Assembly: GCF_025725645.1 (NCBI RefSeq)
Contig: NZ_CP107007.1
Coordinates: 2,542,001-2,606,000 of the forward strand
Source of the DNA: Halomonas sp. GD1P12
Lineage (GTDB): Bacteria > Pseudomonadota > Gammaproteobacteria > Pseudomonadales > Halomonadaceae
DNA: 64,000 nt
Direction of reading: 5' to 3'
In this document: positions 42,691 to 51,813 of the stretch, piece by piece
Layout: each line of letters begins with the position of its first letter
Numbering within the stretch: position 1 is the first letter of the stretch
Translations under genes and position numbers: made by a program
Notes under the pieces: generated by a model
Database searches by the model: none
Told to the model about the DNA's origin: nothing
What the model saw: only the letters and a program-made list of their open reading frames with translations

Positions 42691-43562
42691 AATACACCCT
42701 TCGCCACACCACGCGCTACCACTACGGCGCGCCGGTCACGCTTTGCCATAGCGAGGCGCGGGTGCTGCCGCGCAAGGCGCAGTATCAGCAGTGCGGCGCC
42801 TCGACGCTCACCATTACGCCAACGCCGCACTATCAGGCCGAGCGGCGCGACGTGTTCGGCAACCGGGTACTCTATTTTGCGCTGGAAGAGCCGCACCGCA
42901 CGCTCGACGTGACCGTCACCACACCGATCAACACCTGGGGGATGAGCCCGCTGCCGGCCTCATCGAGCGGCTGGGAGCAGGTCGCGACGCTGCTGGACGC
43001 CGACCCGCGCTTCGAGACCCAGCTCTACCGCATGGACTCGCCCTTCGTGCGCAAAAGCGATGCACTCGCCGCCTTCGCCAAACAGTGCTTCACGCCTAAT
43101 CGGCCGATCATCGAGGCGGCCCAAGCGCTGACCGCCCACGTGCACGCCCATTTCGAGTACGACCCGAGCTTCACCACGCTCGCCACGCCGCTTTCCGAAG
43201 TGTTGGCCAGCCGGCGCGGGGTTTGTCAGGATTTCGCCCATCTGATGATCGGCGCGCTGCGCTCGATCGGCCTTTCGGCACGCTACGTCAGCGGCTATCT
43301 GGAAACCGAGCCGCCGCCGGGCAAGCCGCGACTGGTGGGCGCCGACGCCTCGCATGCCTGGCTTGCGCTGTGGGTCCCGGAGTGGGGGTGGCTGTCGTTG
43401 GACCCGACCAACGGAACGCTGGCCGGCGAGCGCCACCCGGTGCTCGCCTGGGGGCGCGACTATTTCGATGTAGCGCCGCTCAAGGGGGTCATGAACGGCG
43501 GTGGAGGGCACCACCTGGAGGTCGAGGTCGACGTGATCCCGTTCAAGCGCAGCGCCGGCTAG
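42687..43562 (+). CDS. transglutaminase-family cysteine peptidase-like protein
   Basis: A 291-residue protein with the bacterial transglutaminase N-terminal beta domain (YTLRHTTRYHYGAPV) followed by the core. Triad: Cys180 (SRRGVCQDFAH), His223 (DASHAWLALW) and Asp239 (LDPTNG). Such proteins may act as amidases or peptidases. It starts at a GTG that overlaps the previous TGA as GTGA, so it is translationally coupled. The third gene of the plus-strand operon. Confidence 0.9.
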   Translation: MKYTLRHTTRYHYGAPVTLCHSEARVLPRKAQYQQCGASTLTITPTPHYQAERRDVFGNRVLYFALEEPHRTLDVTVTTPINTWGMSPLPASSSGWEQVATLLDADPRFETQLYRMDSPFVRKSDALAAFAKQCFTPNRPIIEAAQALTAHVHAHFEYDPSFTTLATPLSEVLASRRGVCQDFAHLMIGALRSIGLSARYVSGYLETEPPPGKPRLVGADASHAWLALWVPEWGWLSLDPTNGTLAGERHPVLAWGRDYFDVAPLKGVMNGGGGHHLEVEVDVIPFKRSAG

Positions 43563-43582
43563 AGCGGTCGCGGCGAGGATTC

Positions 43583-43614
43583 TATCGCCGGGCGGCCAGC
43601 GCCGCCTGGCGATA
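43583..43614. terminator. bidirectional hairpin between convergent genes
   Basis: TATCGCCGGGCGGC and GCCGCCTGGCGATA pair over 14 bp (one G-T) around a CAGC loop, between the transglutaminase stop and the DUF3581 stop. It lacks a strong T tract but is well placed to end both transcripts. Confidence 0.65.
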
Positions 43615-43616
43615 TT

Positions 43617-44324
43617 TCAGGCGGCTTCGTAGGCGGCTTTCAGCCGGTAAAACTCGTCGACGATCGCGGACATCTGATGGTCATCGTAGTCACAAAGCCC
43701 ACTGACCACGAGCTTTTTGGACCCGACGCCCACCGATTCGCCGGCGGATTCGATAGCGAACTCCAAAAGCGCCTCGGCACGTTTGCCCTGAACGCTCAAG
43801 GAAGAGTCGGTCAGCGCCAGATTCGGCGTGAAGCCATCCAGGCGCGTCAGCGAAAAGCCCATACTGTCGTAGATGACCAGCGGACGCTTGGGGTTGAACA
43901 TCACCCCGTGCTCTTCCATGAGCGGTTTCAGGTAGTGCGGGAAGTTCTTGCCCGAAAAGGCCACATAGCAGCGCGCGAAGTTCTCGATCACGTCCGGCTC
44001 GAATGTCGTTTCGCCCGAGCGCGTCACGTGCAGGTAGCACTTGCCGCTTTCATCGCACACGTGGAGCTTGCCGTCGTCTCCTTCGCTGAACTTGAGCGGC
44101 GTGTCCGCCGCGACCATATTGGTAAAGCGAAATTCCATGTGGCGCGAAAGCCCGAATTTGGCCAGCACCAGGGTGAACAAAAGATCCCCTGGCACGCAAA
44201 AACGCCTCGCGTCCGGATTATGGATGGGGTTGTAGTCACCGGCGACGCCCTTGGCGAAACGGCTTGCCTGCTCCGCGGAGATCACCACGAGATCTCCGCG
44301 CTGCGTGTAAAAATCCTTGAACAT
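43617..44324 (-). CDS. DUF3581-family protein
   Basis: A 235-residue soluble protein. The N-terminal segment AGDYNPIHNPDARRF resembles the MaoC/hotdog hydratase signature. The rest (CVPGDLLFTLVLAKFGLS, YVAFSGKNFPHYLKPLM) is characteristic of DUF3581, found in marine and related gammaproteobacteria. A hotdog-like acyl-binding or hydratase role is possible but unproven. Single gene. Confidence 0.8.
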   Translation of the reverse strand: MFKDFYTQRGDLVVISAEQASRFAKGVAGDYNPIHNPDARRFCVPGDLLFTLVLAKFGLSRHMEFRFTNMVAADTPLKFSEGDDGKLHVCDESGKCYLHVTRSGETTFEPDVIENFARCYVAFSGKNFPHYLKPLMEEHGVMFNPKRPLVIYDSMGFSLTRLDGFTPNLALTDSSLSVQGKRAEALLEFAIESAGESVGVGSKKLVVSGLCDYDDHQMSAIVDEFYRLKAAYEAA

Positions 44325-44428
44325 GGCTTTGCTGCCTGCCTAGCGTTGAAGTCGAAAACCCATATCAGTCCCTTGTCGCGCATAATGCCATAAAACATGC
44401 GCCAAAAGGAGCCATTATCAAAAGCCGT

Positions 44429-47356
44429 ATGTTGCCCAAAACCACCCTGTTACCCAGATGGCTACTGCTGGCACTGAGTATAGTCCTGATCCTGGCCATC
44501 ATACTTTCGATGGCGTGGTGGCTGGTCAATTCCCTGCTTCTCAACAGCCAGTGGATGGCCAATCGGCTATCGAAAATCGACGGCGTCGAGGTGCGCTGGG
44601 AGCGCGCTCACAGCCAGCACCCCGGCCGTTGGGAAGTGGACCAACTGACCCTGACCCGTCAGGACACGGCGCTCCCGGTCAGTATCAGCGTCGAACGCGC
44701 CACGCTCTCGTTGTCACTTCCCGCGCTGCTACGCGGAACGCTGCATATCCAGGCGCTGGAGGCCGACGGCATCCGCCGCTTTCGCGTGGGCGATATCGCC
44801 CTGAACGCCGAGGGCAATCTTCGCCTCGAAGACGCCACGTTCAGCGGCGATACGCTCAGCGCCGCCCGTCTCATGCTAGCAGTCGAGCAGGGCCGACTGG
44901 TGCGCGCAAGCGATGGCGCGATACTCGCCCGCGACATCGCCCTCGACGCCCAGGGCACGCTCGCGCCGCTGCTCACCCGTCAGCCGAGCGACGTCTCGCT
45001 CACACCTGCGCTTTTAGAGGCGCTCAGCGCGAGAGTCGACGCCTCGGCCCGGGCGGATGCCTGGGACGTTTTCATGCCCTACCTCGACGCCCTTCCCTGG
45101 CTGAGCCTTGCCGGTCGCGGCGCGTTGGAGGTGGCTTTGGCCATGGAGAAAGGTACGCTGTCGGAGGCAAGCGAGGTGACGCTGCGCGCCCCACAGCTCG
45201 AACTGGGGGTGGATACGGCAGCGCTTTCGAGCGCACCGCAGCCTGTTGGGCTTTCGCGGCACACCGCGACGGGTAGTGGGCAGGTGCGCCTGCACGTCAG
45301 TGACAACGCGCTGCACTTCGCCGCTGCGCTCGAGGACGTCGTGCTGGCCGACGCCACCCCCTACGCCGAACAGGCCGCGCTTTCGATGTCCGCCGCGGTT
45401 CCCAACCAGCGCCTGGATCGGTTAGCGCCCCCCAGCGGCGCCGAGCTCGAGCTTGACGGCCGCGTCACGCGCCTGGACATGCTCGACCGCTACCTTCGCC
45501 CCTCGACGCCGGGGGCCCTTGCGCTGAGTGGCCAGGGGAGGCTGGGCCTGCGCGTAAGCGTTCGCCAAAGCGAGCTCTATAGAGGCCGGCTCGATATCCA
45601 GGCCCAGAATCTCGGCGCGGCCTACGACGATTTCACCGCCCAGGGCGACGGTACGCTAAGCGCCGAGCGCGAACCCGGCGCGCCGCTCGACGCCCATCTC
45701 GTGTTGAAGGACGCCTCGCTGACCCACCAAAATCGCACGCTGCTGGCCGATGGCGACATCACTCTGGACCTGGAAAGCCCGATCGAGCAACCGAGCATCG
45801 AGAACGTCACCGCTCGGCTTGGCTGGCAAAACGCAACGCTTCCCAGCATCGTCGCCCTCACGCCCTACCTGAACGCGGCGCTTCCCACCCCCGGTGCGCT
45901 TGAGCTCGTCAGCGGTCGGGCCAGAAGCCAGGGGCAGCTTTCGCTGGACGCGGGCCAACTGGACGGCGAAGTGACGCTTTCCGGCGAGCGCTGGGTCACC
46001 CGCTTGCAAAGCGAGCGCCAACCCCAAACGCTTGAAAGCGACGCCCGGCTTACGCTCAACGTTCGGCATGCCACGCTCGACGGCTCGGCGTTTGATCTCG
46101 GCGGCTCATCGCTTCGCTGGCAGGTCGCCAGTCGTGAGGCTCGGGCCGAGCGCCTGGAAAGCGTACTGGTGCTCAGACAGGGGCGCTTTCGCCGCCAGAA
46201 CGGCGTGCTCGGCGGCGAGCTGTCGCTGGAAGGCGAGGTCCAGCGGCTCGGCTTTTTGAACACCTTTTTGCCCGAGGGCCCGGGGCTTTCCGTGGCAGGA
46301 AGCGGCGAGCTGTTCCTGGACGCCGTTTTTACCGGGAGCGAGCTTTTACCGCCGACCCGGCTGCGGGTGAACGCCAACGACCTGGAGGCCCGCTTTCTGG
46401 ATTTCGCCGCGAGCGGCCGGGGGGAGCTTCACGGCGAGCTTTCAAGCCGCGACGAAGCCTCGCTGACGCTCTCGATCCCGCGTTTTGCGCTGACCCGCGC
46501 AGGCGACGACCGCCCGGCGCTCGCCGGGCGTCATTTGGCGCTGACCACGCAGACAGCGCGCTTTCGCCAGGCGCGCGAGGCGCCCTTGCCCGAGTACTTC
46601 ACCACCCGCGTCGAGCTTCCGGTAATCGAGGTGGCGGACATCACCCGCTACAACGACTACCTGCCGAATACCGACGGCGTCACGCTGTTGGGCGGCCAGG
46701 CAAGCCTTGAAAGCGAGTGGCGTCTGGAAGGCTACCAGGTGGAAGGCGAAACCACGCTGCGCGCCTTTCAAACGGAGCTTTCGCTTTTGGAGCAGCGCCT
46801 GCGCGGCGATATCGAGCTGCATCTGGCGCTGGCCGAAGGCGACTGGCAGACCCGGCGCTTTCGCGCCGACGACTCCTGGATTCGGCTGGAAAACGTGTTT
46901 CGCCTGAGCGACGAGGGCCGGCAGGACGCCGGCTGGTGGGTGCGTCTCGAGCTGACCGACGCCGCGCTGACCCTGGGCGAGCCCATCGAGCTTACCAGCA
47001 CGCTGCGCCTTGGGATGCGCGACACTGGCCTGCTGGCGCGGCTGTTTTTGGCCCGCGCCCGGGAGAGCGACTGGCTGGGGCGGCTTTTGAACGTGCACGG
47101 CATCGAAGGCAGCGCCGAGCTCTCCATGAGCGGCGAGCGCCTCGCGCTCAGTGACCTGACGCTTTCTGGCGGGCCACTTTGGCTGTTGTCGGATGTCACG
47201 CTCGAAAAGCAACGCGTCAACGGCGCGCTCTACGCACGCCTGGGGGTGCTGGGGCTCGGGGTCGAGCTCGTCGACGGTGAGCCGAGCCTGCGCCTTTTGC
47301 AGCCCAAACGCTGGTTCGACCGCTGGCGCCAGGCACAGCGCTACCCGCGCCCGTAA
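44429..47356 (+). CDS. large membrane-anchored beta-rich protein, AsmA/YdbH-like
   Basis: A 975-residue protein with one N-terminal membrane helix (about 8-37) and a long periplasmic remainder. The latter is built of repeating short beta-strand patterns (alternating polar/hydrophobic runs such as SVERATLSLSLPALL, LEADGIRRFRVGDIAL). The architecture resembles AsmA-clan proteins (AsmA, YhdP, TamB, YdbH) proposed to bridge lipids between membranes. I cannot assign the exact member. The ATG at 44429 has its AGGAG about 15 bases upstream. An in-frame ATT at 44414 lies very close to it. Convergent with the TRIC gene. Confidence 0.7.
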   Translation: MLPKTTLLPRWLLLALSIVLILAIILSMAWWLVNSLLLNSQWMANRLSKIDGVEVRWERAHSQHPGRWEVDQLTLTRQDTALPVSISVERATLSLSLPALLRGTLHIQALEADGIRRFRVGDIALNAEGNLRLEDATFSGDTLSAARLMLAVEQGRLVRASDGAILARDIALDAQGTLAPLLTRQPSDVSLTPALLEALSARVDASARADAWDVFMPYLDALPWLSLAGRGALEVALAMEKGTLSEASEVTLRAPQLELGVDTAALSSAPQPVGLSRHTATGSGQVRLHVSDNALHFAAALEDVVLADATPYAEQAALSMSAAVPNQRLDRLAPPSGAELELDGRVTRLDMLDRYLRPSTPGALALSGQGRLGLRVSVRQSELYRGRLDIQAQNLGAAYDDFTAQGDGTLSAEREPGAPLDAHLVLKDASLTHQNRTLLADGDITLDLESPIEQPSIENVTARLGWQNATLPSIVALTPYLNAALPTPGALELVSGRARSQGQLSLDAGQLDGEVTLSGERWVTRLQSERQPQTLESDARLTLNVRHATLDGSAFDLGGSSLRWQVASREARAERLESVLVLRQGRFRRQNGVLGGELSLEGEVQRLGFLNTFLPEGPGLSVAGSGELFLDAVFTGSELLPPTRLRVNANDLEARFLDFAASGRGELHGELSSRDEASLTLSIPRFALTRAGDDRPALAGRHLALTTQTARFRQAREAPLPEYFTTRVELPVIEVADITRYNDYLPNTDGVTLLGGQASLESEWRLEGYQVEGETTLRAFQTELSLLEQRLRGDIELHLALAEGDWQTRRFRADDSWIRLENVFRLSDEGRQDAGWWVRLELTDAALTLGEPIELTSTLRLGMRDTGLLARLFLARARESDWLGRLLNVHGIEGSAELSMSGERLALSDLTLSGGPLWLLSDVTLEKQRVNGALYARLGVLGLGVELVDGEPSLRLLQPKRWFDRWRQAQRYPRP

Positions 47357-47362
47357 GCGGCG

Positions 47363-48073
47363 CTAGCGCCGGCGCTGACGGCGAATCATACGCACCCGCT
47401 CTTTCGCCTTTTTTGGCGTAGAGAGCGCGCTGTCGCCTTGCTCGACTTTGGGCGCCACCTTCACCCAGGCGAACTGCGGCAGCGCCAGGCGCCAGCGAAT
47501 TGCGGCCAAACGCAGCCCGAGCGTTGCGCCCAGCGAGATGGCGATGGTCGCGTAGAGCGGCGCGCCCAGAGTGTAGAGTCCGGCGTAGACGATGCCGCCG
47601 GCCATTGCCGCGGTGGCGTAGATCTCCTCGCGCAGCACCATCGGTACGCGCCTTGCGAGCACGTCGCGCAGCATGCCGCCGGCCACGCCGGTCATGATCC
47701 CCATTACCACCGCCACCACGGCGGAGGTGCCCAGCAGCAGCGCCTTGTGCGTGCCGATCACCACGAATAGCGCAAGCCCGAAGGCATCGGCCACGGGCAA
47801 AAACCGGCGCGACAGCCGGTGAATGTAGTGAAACCCTAAAAGTGCCACGCCCACCGTGGCCAGAATCACCCACAGATAGGTGGGGTCGCTGACCCAAAAC
47901 ACCGGGCGAATGCCGAGCACCAGATCGCGCAGCGTGCCGCCACCGATGCCGGTAACCGCAGCGAGTACCAGCATGCCGAATGGGTCCATCCGCGAGCGAC
48001 ACGCCAGCACCACGCCGGACAGCGCAAAGACGATCACCCCGGTCATATCCAGCCAGTACACCACTCCCGACAC
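47363..48073 (-). CDS. TRIC/UPF0126-family membrane channel (YadS-like)
   Basis: A 236-residue inner-membrane protein with about seven hydrophobic segments built as an internal duplication. Each half carries the family motif (GIGGGTLRDLVLG and GVAGGMLRDVLARR). Bacterial TRIC homologues conduct K+ as trimers. The YadS branch has also been linked to glycine. The C-terminal tail is very basic. The start is a GTG at 48073 with GGGGAG at 4 bases. Confidence 0.9.
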   Translation of the reverse strand: MSGVVYWLDMTGVIVFALSGVVLACRSRMDPFGMLVLAAVTGIGGGTLRDLVLGIRPVFWVSDPTYLWVILATVGVALLGFHYIHRLSRRFLPVADAFGLALFVVIGTHKALLLGTSAVVAVVMGIMTGVAGGMLRDVLARRVPMVLREEIYATAAMAGGIVYAGLYTLGAPLYATIAISLGATLGLRLAAIRWRLALPQFAWVKVAPKVEQGDSALSTPKKAKERVRMIRRQRRR

Positions 48074-48214
48074 ACGACTCCCCTTTCATTCGATGCATTC
48101 GAACGGCGCGCGCGCCCCTTATTGCGGTAAGCTAGCATCAATTCGCGTGATTACATATGGATGGCTGCCGTCGACGCTTGCGTCATGCTGCGGCGTCTTC
48201 AGGAGGAACGCCCC

Positions 48215-48706
48215 ATGGAATGGAACCCTGCCTACACCTGGCTCGTGCTGGCGCTGCTTTTGAGCCTGGCCGAGCTGACCTCCGGCGCCATGCTGCTGCT
48301 GGCGCTGGGCGTAGCCGCCGCGCTCACGGCGCTGGTCACCGCGCTGGGGCTTGATCTTACGTGGCAGCTGGTGTGCATGGGCGTTTTCTCCGGCGTGTTG
48401 GTGCCGGTCGGCATTGGGTACATTCGCCCGCGCTTTTCACCCCGCGGGGTGGCCTATGGCACCACCGGCACCGGCGTGGAGAAAGGCAACCGTTACACCA
48501 CCATCACGCGCGATTTCGACGGCGCCACCGGTATCAAGGTCAATGGCGACTTTTACCGCCTGCGCGTGCTCGAAAGCAACGACACCGAGCTTCCCGAAGG
48601 CAGCGTCGTGCTGTTCGAACGCTTCGAAGGAACGACCGCCCTGGTCACGCGCGATATCGATGCGCCCCCTGCTCCCGTAGAACCCACCGAGTACAAGGAA
48701 CCCTGA
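48215..48706 (+). CDS. NfeD-family membrane protein
   Basis: A 163-residue protein with two to three N-terminal membrane helices and a C-terminal OB-fold-like domain (GTTGTGVEKGN...GDFYRLRVLES). This is the short NfeD type (YbbK/YuaF-like), which partners SPFH/stomatin proteins. AGGAGG precedes the ATG at 48215. Its stop is 2 bases before the QmcA-like start, so the pair is an operon, probably acting in membrane microdomain organisation. Confidence 0.88.
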   Translation: MEWNPAYTWLVLALLLSLAELTSGAMLLLALGVAAALTALVTALGLDLTWQLVCMGVFSGVLVPVGIGYIRPRFSPRGVAYGTTGTGVEKGNRYTTITRDFDGATGIKVNGDFYRLRVLESNDTELPEGSVVLFERFEGTTALVTRDIDAPPAPVEPTEYKEP

Positions 48707-48708
48707 AC

Positions 48709-49770
48709 ATGGATCTACCCATTAGCCCCGGTCTGATCATTAGCCTGATCGTCGTCGTCATCGGTATCACGATCATCGCCAAGGGGCTGGTGATCGTGCG
48801 CCAGTCCGAGGTCATGGTGGTCGAGCGCCTCGGCTCGTTCCACCGGGTGCTGGAAAGCGGCATCAACGTGATCATCCCCTTCATCGAGCAGCCCCGCGCT
48901 ATCACCATGCTGCGCTATCGTAAGCTCGGCGACGAGTACCAGGCGATCACCACCGACGAGATCCGCATCGACCGCCGCGAAACGGTCATGGACTTCCCCG
49001 GACAGCCAGTGGTCACCACCGACAACGTCACGGTGCGCATCAACGGCGCGCTCTACTTCCAGATCATCGACCCCAAACGCGCGGTGTACGAAGTGGAGAA
49101 CATGAGCCAGGCCGTCGAGGTACTGGCCAAGACCACGCTGCGCTCGGTGGTGGGCAAGATGGAGCTCGACAAGCTGTTCGAGTCTCGTGCCGAGGTGAAC
49201 AACGAAATCCAGGCGGCGATGGAGGAGCCCGCCTCCAAGTGGGGCGTGAAGATCTCCAGGGTCGAGGTGCAGGACATCGCCATGCCCGAAGAGGTGGAGT
49301 CCGCCATGCGATTGCAGATGGCCGCCGAGCGTAAGCGCCGCGCCACGGTGACCGAGGCCGAGGGCGAGAAGTCCGCGGCGATCGCCATGGCCCAGGGCCA
49401 GCGCGAGTCCGCGATTCTCAACGCTCAGGGCGACAAGGAGTCGGCGATTCTGCGCGCCCAGGGCGAGCAGGAATCGATCAAGCTGGTGCTCAACGCCCTC
49501 GGTGAAAGCGAAGATGATAAGCGCACCGTGGTTGGCTATCTGCTGGGCCAGAGCTACATCAAGGTGCTGCCCAACATGGCCAAGGACGGTGAGCGGGTGT
49601 TCGTGCCTTATGAGTCCTCAGCGCTTCTGGGCTCGATGGGCATGTTCCGTGAAATGGCGGGCTCCCCGGAAGACACCGTGGCAAGTCATCTGCGCCAAAG
49701 CGATGCCGGTCGCGGCACGCGCCACAACGCCTTTCAAAGCGGCGTGGTAGGCGGTGCCGCAGGCCAGTAA
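48709..49770 (+). CDS. qmcA: SPFH/band 7 stomatin-like protein
   Basis: A 353-residue protein with one N-terminal membrane helix (about 8-26) and an SPFH domain (VVERLGSFHRVLESGINVIIP...). A long Ala/Glu-rich coiled coil follows (about 215-260, repeated ESAILNAQGDKESAIL). It resembles E. coli QmcA (305 residues), slightly longer at the C-terminus. It follows the NfeD gene by 2 bases, the standard stomatin-NfeD pair. Reading the frame further upstream would overlap NfeD and is rejected. Confidence 0.92.
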   Translation: MDLPISPGLIISLIVVVIGITIIAKGLVIVRQSEVMVVERLGSFHRVLESGINVIIPFIEQPRAITMLRYRKLGDEYQAITTDEIRIDRRETVMDFPGQPVVTTDNVTVRINGALYFQIIDPKRAVYEVENMSQAVEVLAKTTLRSVVGKMELDKLFESRAEVNNEIQAAMEEPASKWGVKISRVEVQDIAMPEEVESAMRLQMAAERKRRATVTEAEGEKSAAIAMAQGQRESAILNAQGDKESAILRAQGEQESIKLVLNALGESEDDKRTVVGYLLGQSYIKVLPNMAKDGERVFVPYESSALLGSMGMFREMAGSPEDTVASHLRQSDAGRGTRHNAFQSGVVGGAAGQ

Positions 49771-49794
49771 GCGCCTTTCACTCGCCTCATTTTT

Positions 49795-49824
49795 CAAACG
49801 CCGAGCCGCCGTGCTCGGCGTTTG
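49795..49824. terminator. strong hairpin after the NfeD-QmcA operon
   Basis: CAAACGCCGAGC and GCTCGGCGTTTG form a perfect 12-bp stem around CGCCGT, 25 bases after the stop. No T tract follows on the plus strand, so it may end transcription inefficiently or protect the mRNA 3' end. Confidence 0.6.
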
Positions 49825-49908
49825 ACGTTGAACGCCTCCCCAAGCCCGATTTAACGCTTTTGTAGCGTCAAGTGGGGTATATTGGCCTCACCGTTTCATT
49901 TACTTTTT

Positions 49909-49944
49909 TTATGTACATTTTCATGTACGTCTTCATGAACTCCT
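49909..49944. repeat. three imperfect tandem 12-bp repeats
   Basis: Units TTATGTACATTT, TCATGTACGTCT and TCATGAACTCCT, about 68 bases upstream of the 7TM-GGDEF start codon. Confidence 0.6.
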
Positions 49945-50011
49945 GACGTGGCGCTCAAGGATGGCGAGCCGGCCAAACGCCGGCGTGCTGCGTATCGGTC
50001 AAGAGACTCAG

Positions 50012-51799
50012 ATGCGTTCGTTTGCTTTTTTTGCACGCTGCGGCTGGCTTGTGCTCTTACTGCTTGCCCTGCCACAAGTGGCCCAGGCGGCCAGCCCGCC
50101 TGCTCCACTCACCCAGTGGGAGTACCGTTATGGCGAGGCGCCCATTGCGCAAAACGGCGTCACCGGTACAGAGAACGATCCTGCGGTTTGGCAGCCGGTC
50201 GCCTCTCCCTCCAACCCGCCGGGGCGAGGTGGCCAGCGCTATCTCTGGCTTCGCGCGACGCTGCCTCAGGGCGAGTGGCACGACCCGGTGCTCTATATCA
50301 CCAGCATCAATCTGGTCGGGCGGGTCTATCTCGATGGCGAATTGATCTACCAGCACGGCGCGCTCGACGCCGAAGGGCGCGGCCGCTTTGCCGGCTGGCC
50401 CTGGCACGTGATCACGCTGCCTACTGAAAGCGCTGGCACCACGCTCGTCTTCGCGCTCTACTCCGATTACACCAGCATCGGCCTTTGGGGGCAGGTACAG
50501 GTGATGGAGCGCTTCGACGTTTTCCAGCAGGTGCTTCAGGGCTCCGCCCAGGCGCTCGCGGTCAGCGCGCTGCTGCTCGTACTGGCGATTCTGTCCACCC
50601 TTTTCATGTTGGTCGGACCGCAGCGCCGCGGCTTTGGTGCCCTTGCGCTGTTCGCCTACGCCGCCGGGCTCATGCTCGTCGCCGAGGCGCCGGCGCGCCA
50701 GCTCTTTTTCACCAACGCCCTGGTCTGGGATACGCTGCGCGCCGCCAGCTATTTCACCCTGCCGATTGCGCTGGGCCTTTTGCTCGGCCACTGGCTCGAA
50801 GGCCGCACGCGGCATCTCATGGCGTGGGTCTGGCAGCTGCATCTGCTCTACTTGGCCATCTCCATGGCCGCGGTGGCGCTTGGGCTGGTAGCGCTACCGC
50901 TGACGTTTCCGCTGTTCGACGCGCTTTTGCTCGTGACACTGCCCCTGATGCTGGCGCTTGCGTACTGGCGCTTTTCGACGCTCGCTCTCGAGCAGCGCCT
51001 GTTGATCGTGAGCATTACGCTGTTTGCGTTCTTGTTGGTGCTCGACATGCTGGTCGCTCACGGCTTTATCGGCTGGCGCCTCGTGCCGCTAAGCAGTGGC
51101 CTGCTCGCGTTTACGCTCGCTAACGCGGCGATCTTTCTGTGGCACTACCGGCGCACCCAGCGTCAGCTCGCCCGCGCCAACGAAACCCTGGAACAAGAGG
51201 TGACCCGGCGCACCGAAGAGCTCGACCGGCTCGTGTCACGATTTCGCGGGCTCTCCTACCAGGACCCGCTCACCACGCTCTACAACCGCCGCCATTTCGA
51301 TTCGCTGTTCGAACGTGAGTGCCAGCACGCAAAAGCGCTGGACCGGCCACTGACGCTATTGATGATCGACGTCGATCACTTCAAGTCGATCAACGATCGT
51401 TTTGGCCACGCCATCGGCGACATGGTGCTCACCGAGATCGCCCGCCACCTCGAGGCGCAGCTGTCCGGTATCGCCACCGTTTGTCGCTTCGGCGGTGAAG
51501 AGTTCGTCGCGGTGATGACCGATCTGCCCGCGCGCGAAGGCCAAAGCTACGCTCAGGCGCTGGTGACGTCCATGGCGGCGCGCACGATCAATCGCCACGG
51601 ACAGCCACCGATTCGGGTCACGCTTTCCTGCGGTGTGGCCAACTACCCGGAAGATGCGGTGGCCCCCTCGGCGCTGCTCCAGCTCGCCGACCAGGCGCTT
51701 TACGACGCCAAGCACCGCGGGCGCAACCGCTTCATGCGCGCGGGCGCTTATCACAACGTTGACGTCTCGGCCCAGCCTCATTCCGGCCGGCCAGGGTAG
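50012..51799 (+). CDS. 7TM (DISM-type) diguanylate cyclase
   Basis: A 595-residue inner-membrane enzyme. A signal peptide (about 1-27) precedes a periplasmic jelly-roll-like 7TMR-DISMED2-type domain (YLWLRATLPQGEW...LYITSINLVGRVYLDG). Seven hydrophobic helices (about 180-390), a coiled coil and a C-terminal GGDEF domain follow. The active site is GGEEF near 493, so c-di-GMP synthesis is expected. No RxxD inhibitory site lies five residues before it. Start 50012 gives a clean signal peptide; the upstream extension does not. Confidence 0.9.
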   Translation: MRSFAFFARCGWLVLLLLALPQVAQAASPPAPLTQWEYRYGEAPIAQNGVTGTENDPAVWQPVASPSNPPGRGGQRYLWLRATLPQGEWHDPVLYITSINLVGRVYLDGELIYQHGALDAEGRGRFAGWPWHVITLPTESAGTTLVFALYSDYTSIGLWGQVQVMERFDVFQQVLQGSAQALAVSALLLVLAILSTLFMLVGPQRRGFGALALFAYAAGLMLVAEAPARQLFFTNALVWDTLRAASYFTLPIALGLLLGHWLEGRTRHLMAWVWQLHLLYLAISMAAVALGLVALPLTFPLFDALLLVTLPLMLALAYWRFSTLALEQRLLIVSITLFAFLLVLDMLVAHGFIGWRLVPLSSGLLAFTLANAAIFLWHYRRTQRQLARANETLEQEVTRRTEELDRLVSRFRGLSYQDPLTTLYNRRHFDSLFERECQHAKALDRPLTLLMIDVDHFKSINDRFGHAIGDMVLTEIARHLEAQLSGIATVCRFGGEEFVAVMTDLPAREGQSYAQALVTSMAARTINRHGQPPIRVTLSCGVANYPEDAVAPSALLQLADQALYDAKHRGRNRFMRAGAYHNVDVSAQPHSGRPG

Positions 51800-51813
51800 T
51801 GCCCTGGCCGGCC
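51785..51813. terminator. bidirectional hairpin spanning a stop codon
   Basis: GGCCGGCCAGGG and CCCTGGCCGGCC form a perfect 12-bp stem. The 5-base loop TAGTG contains the cyclase gene's own TAG (51797-51799). The right arm ends one base before the convergent DUF2252 stop codon. Confidence 0.7.

Noticed and set aside
48361..48708. Extended N-terminus for the SPFH protein reaching into nfeD
   Set aside because: The extension is Arg/His-rich nonsense in another frame of nfeD. The ATG at 48709 begins a normal membrane helix.
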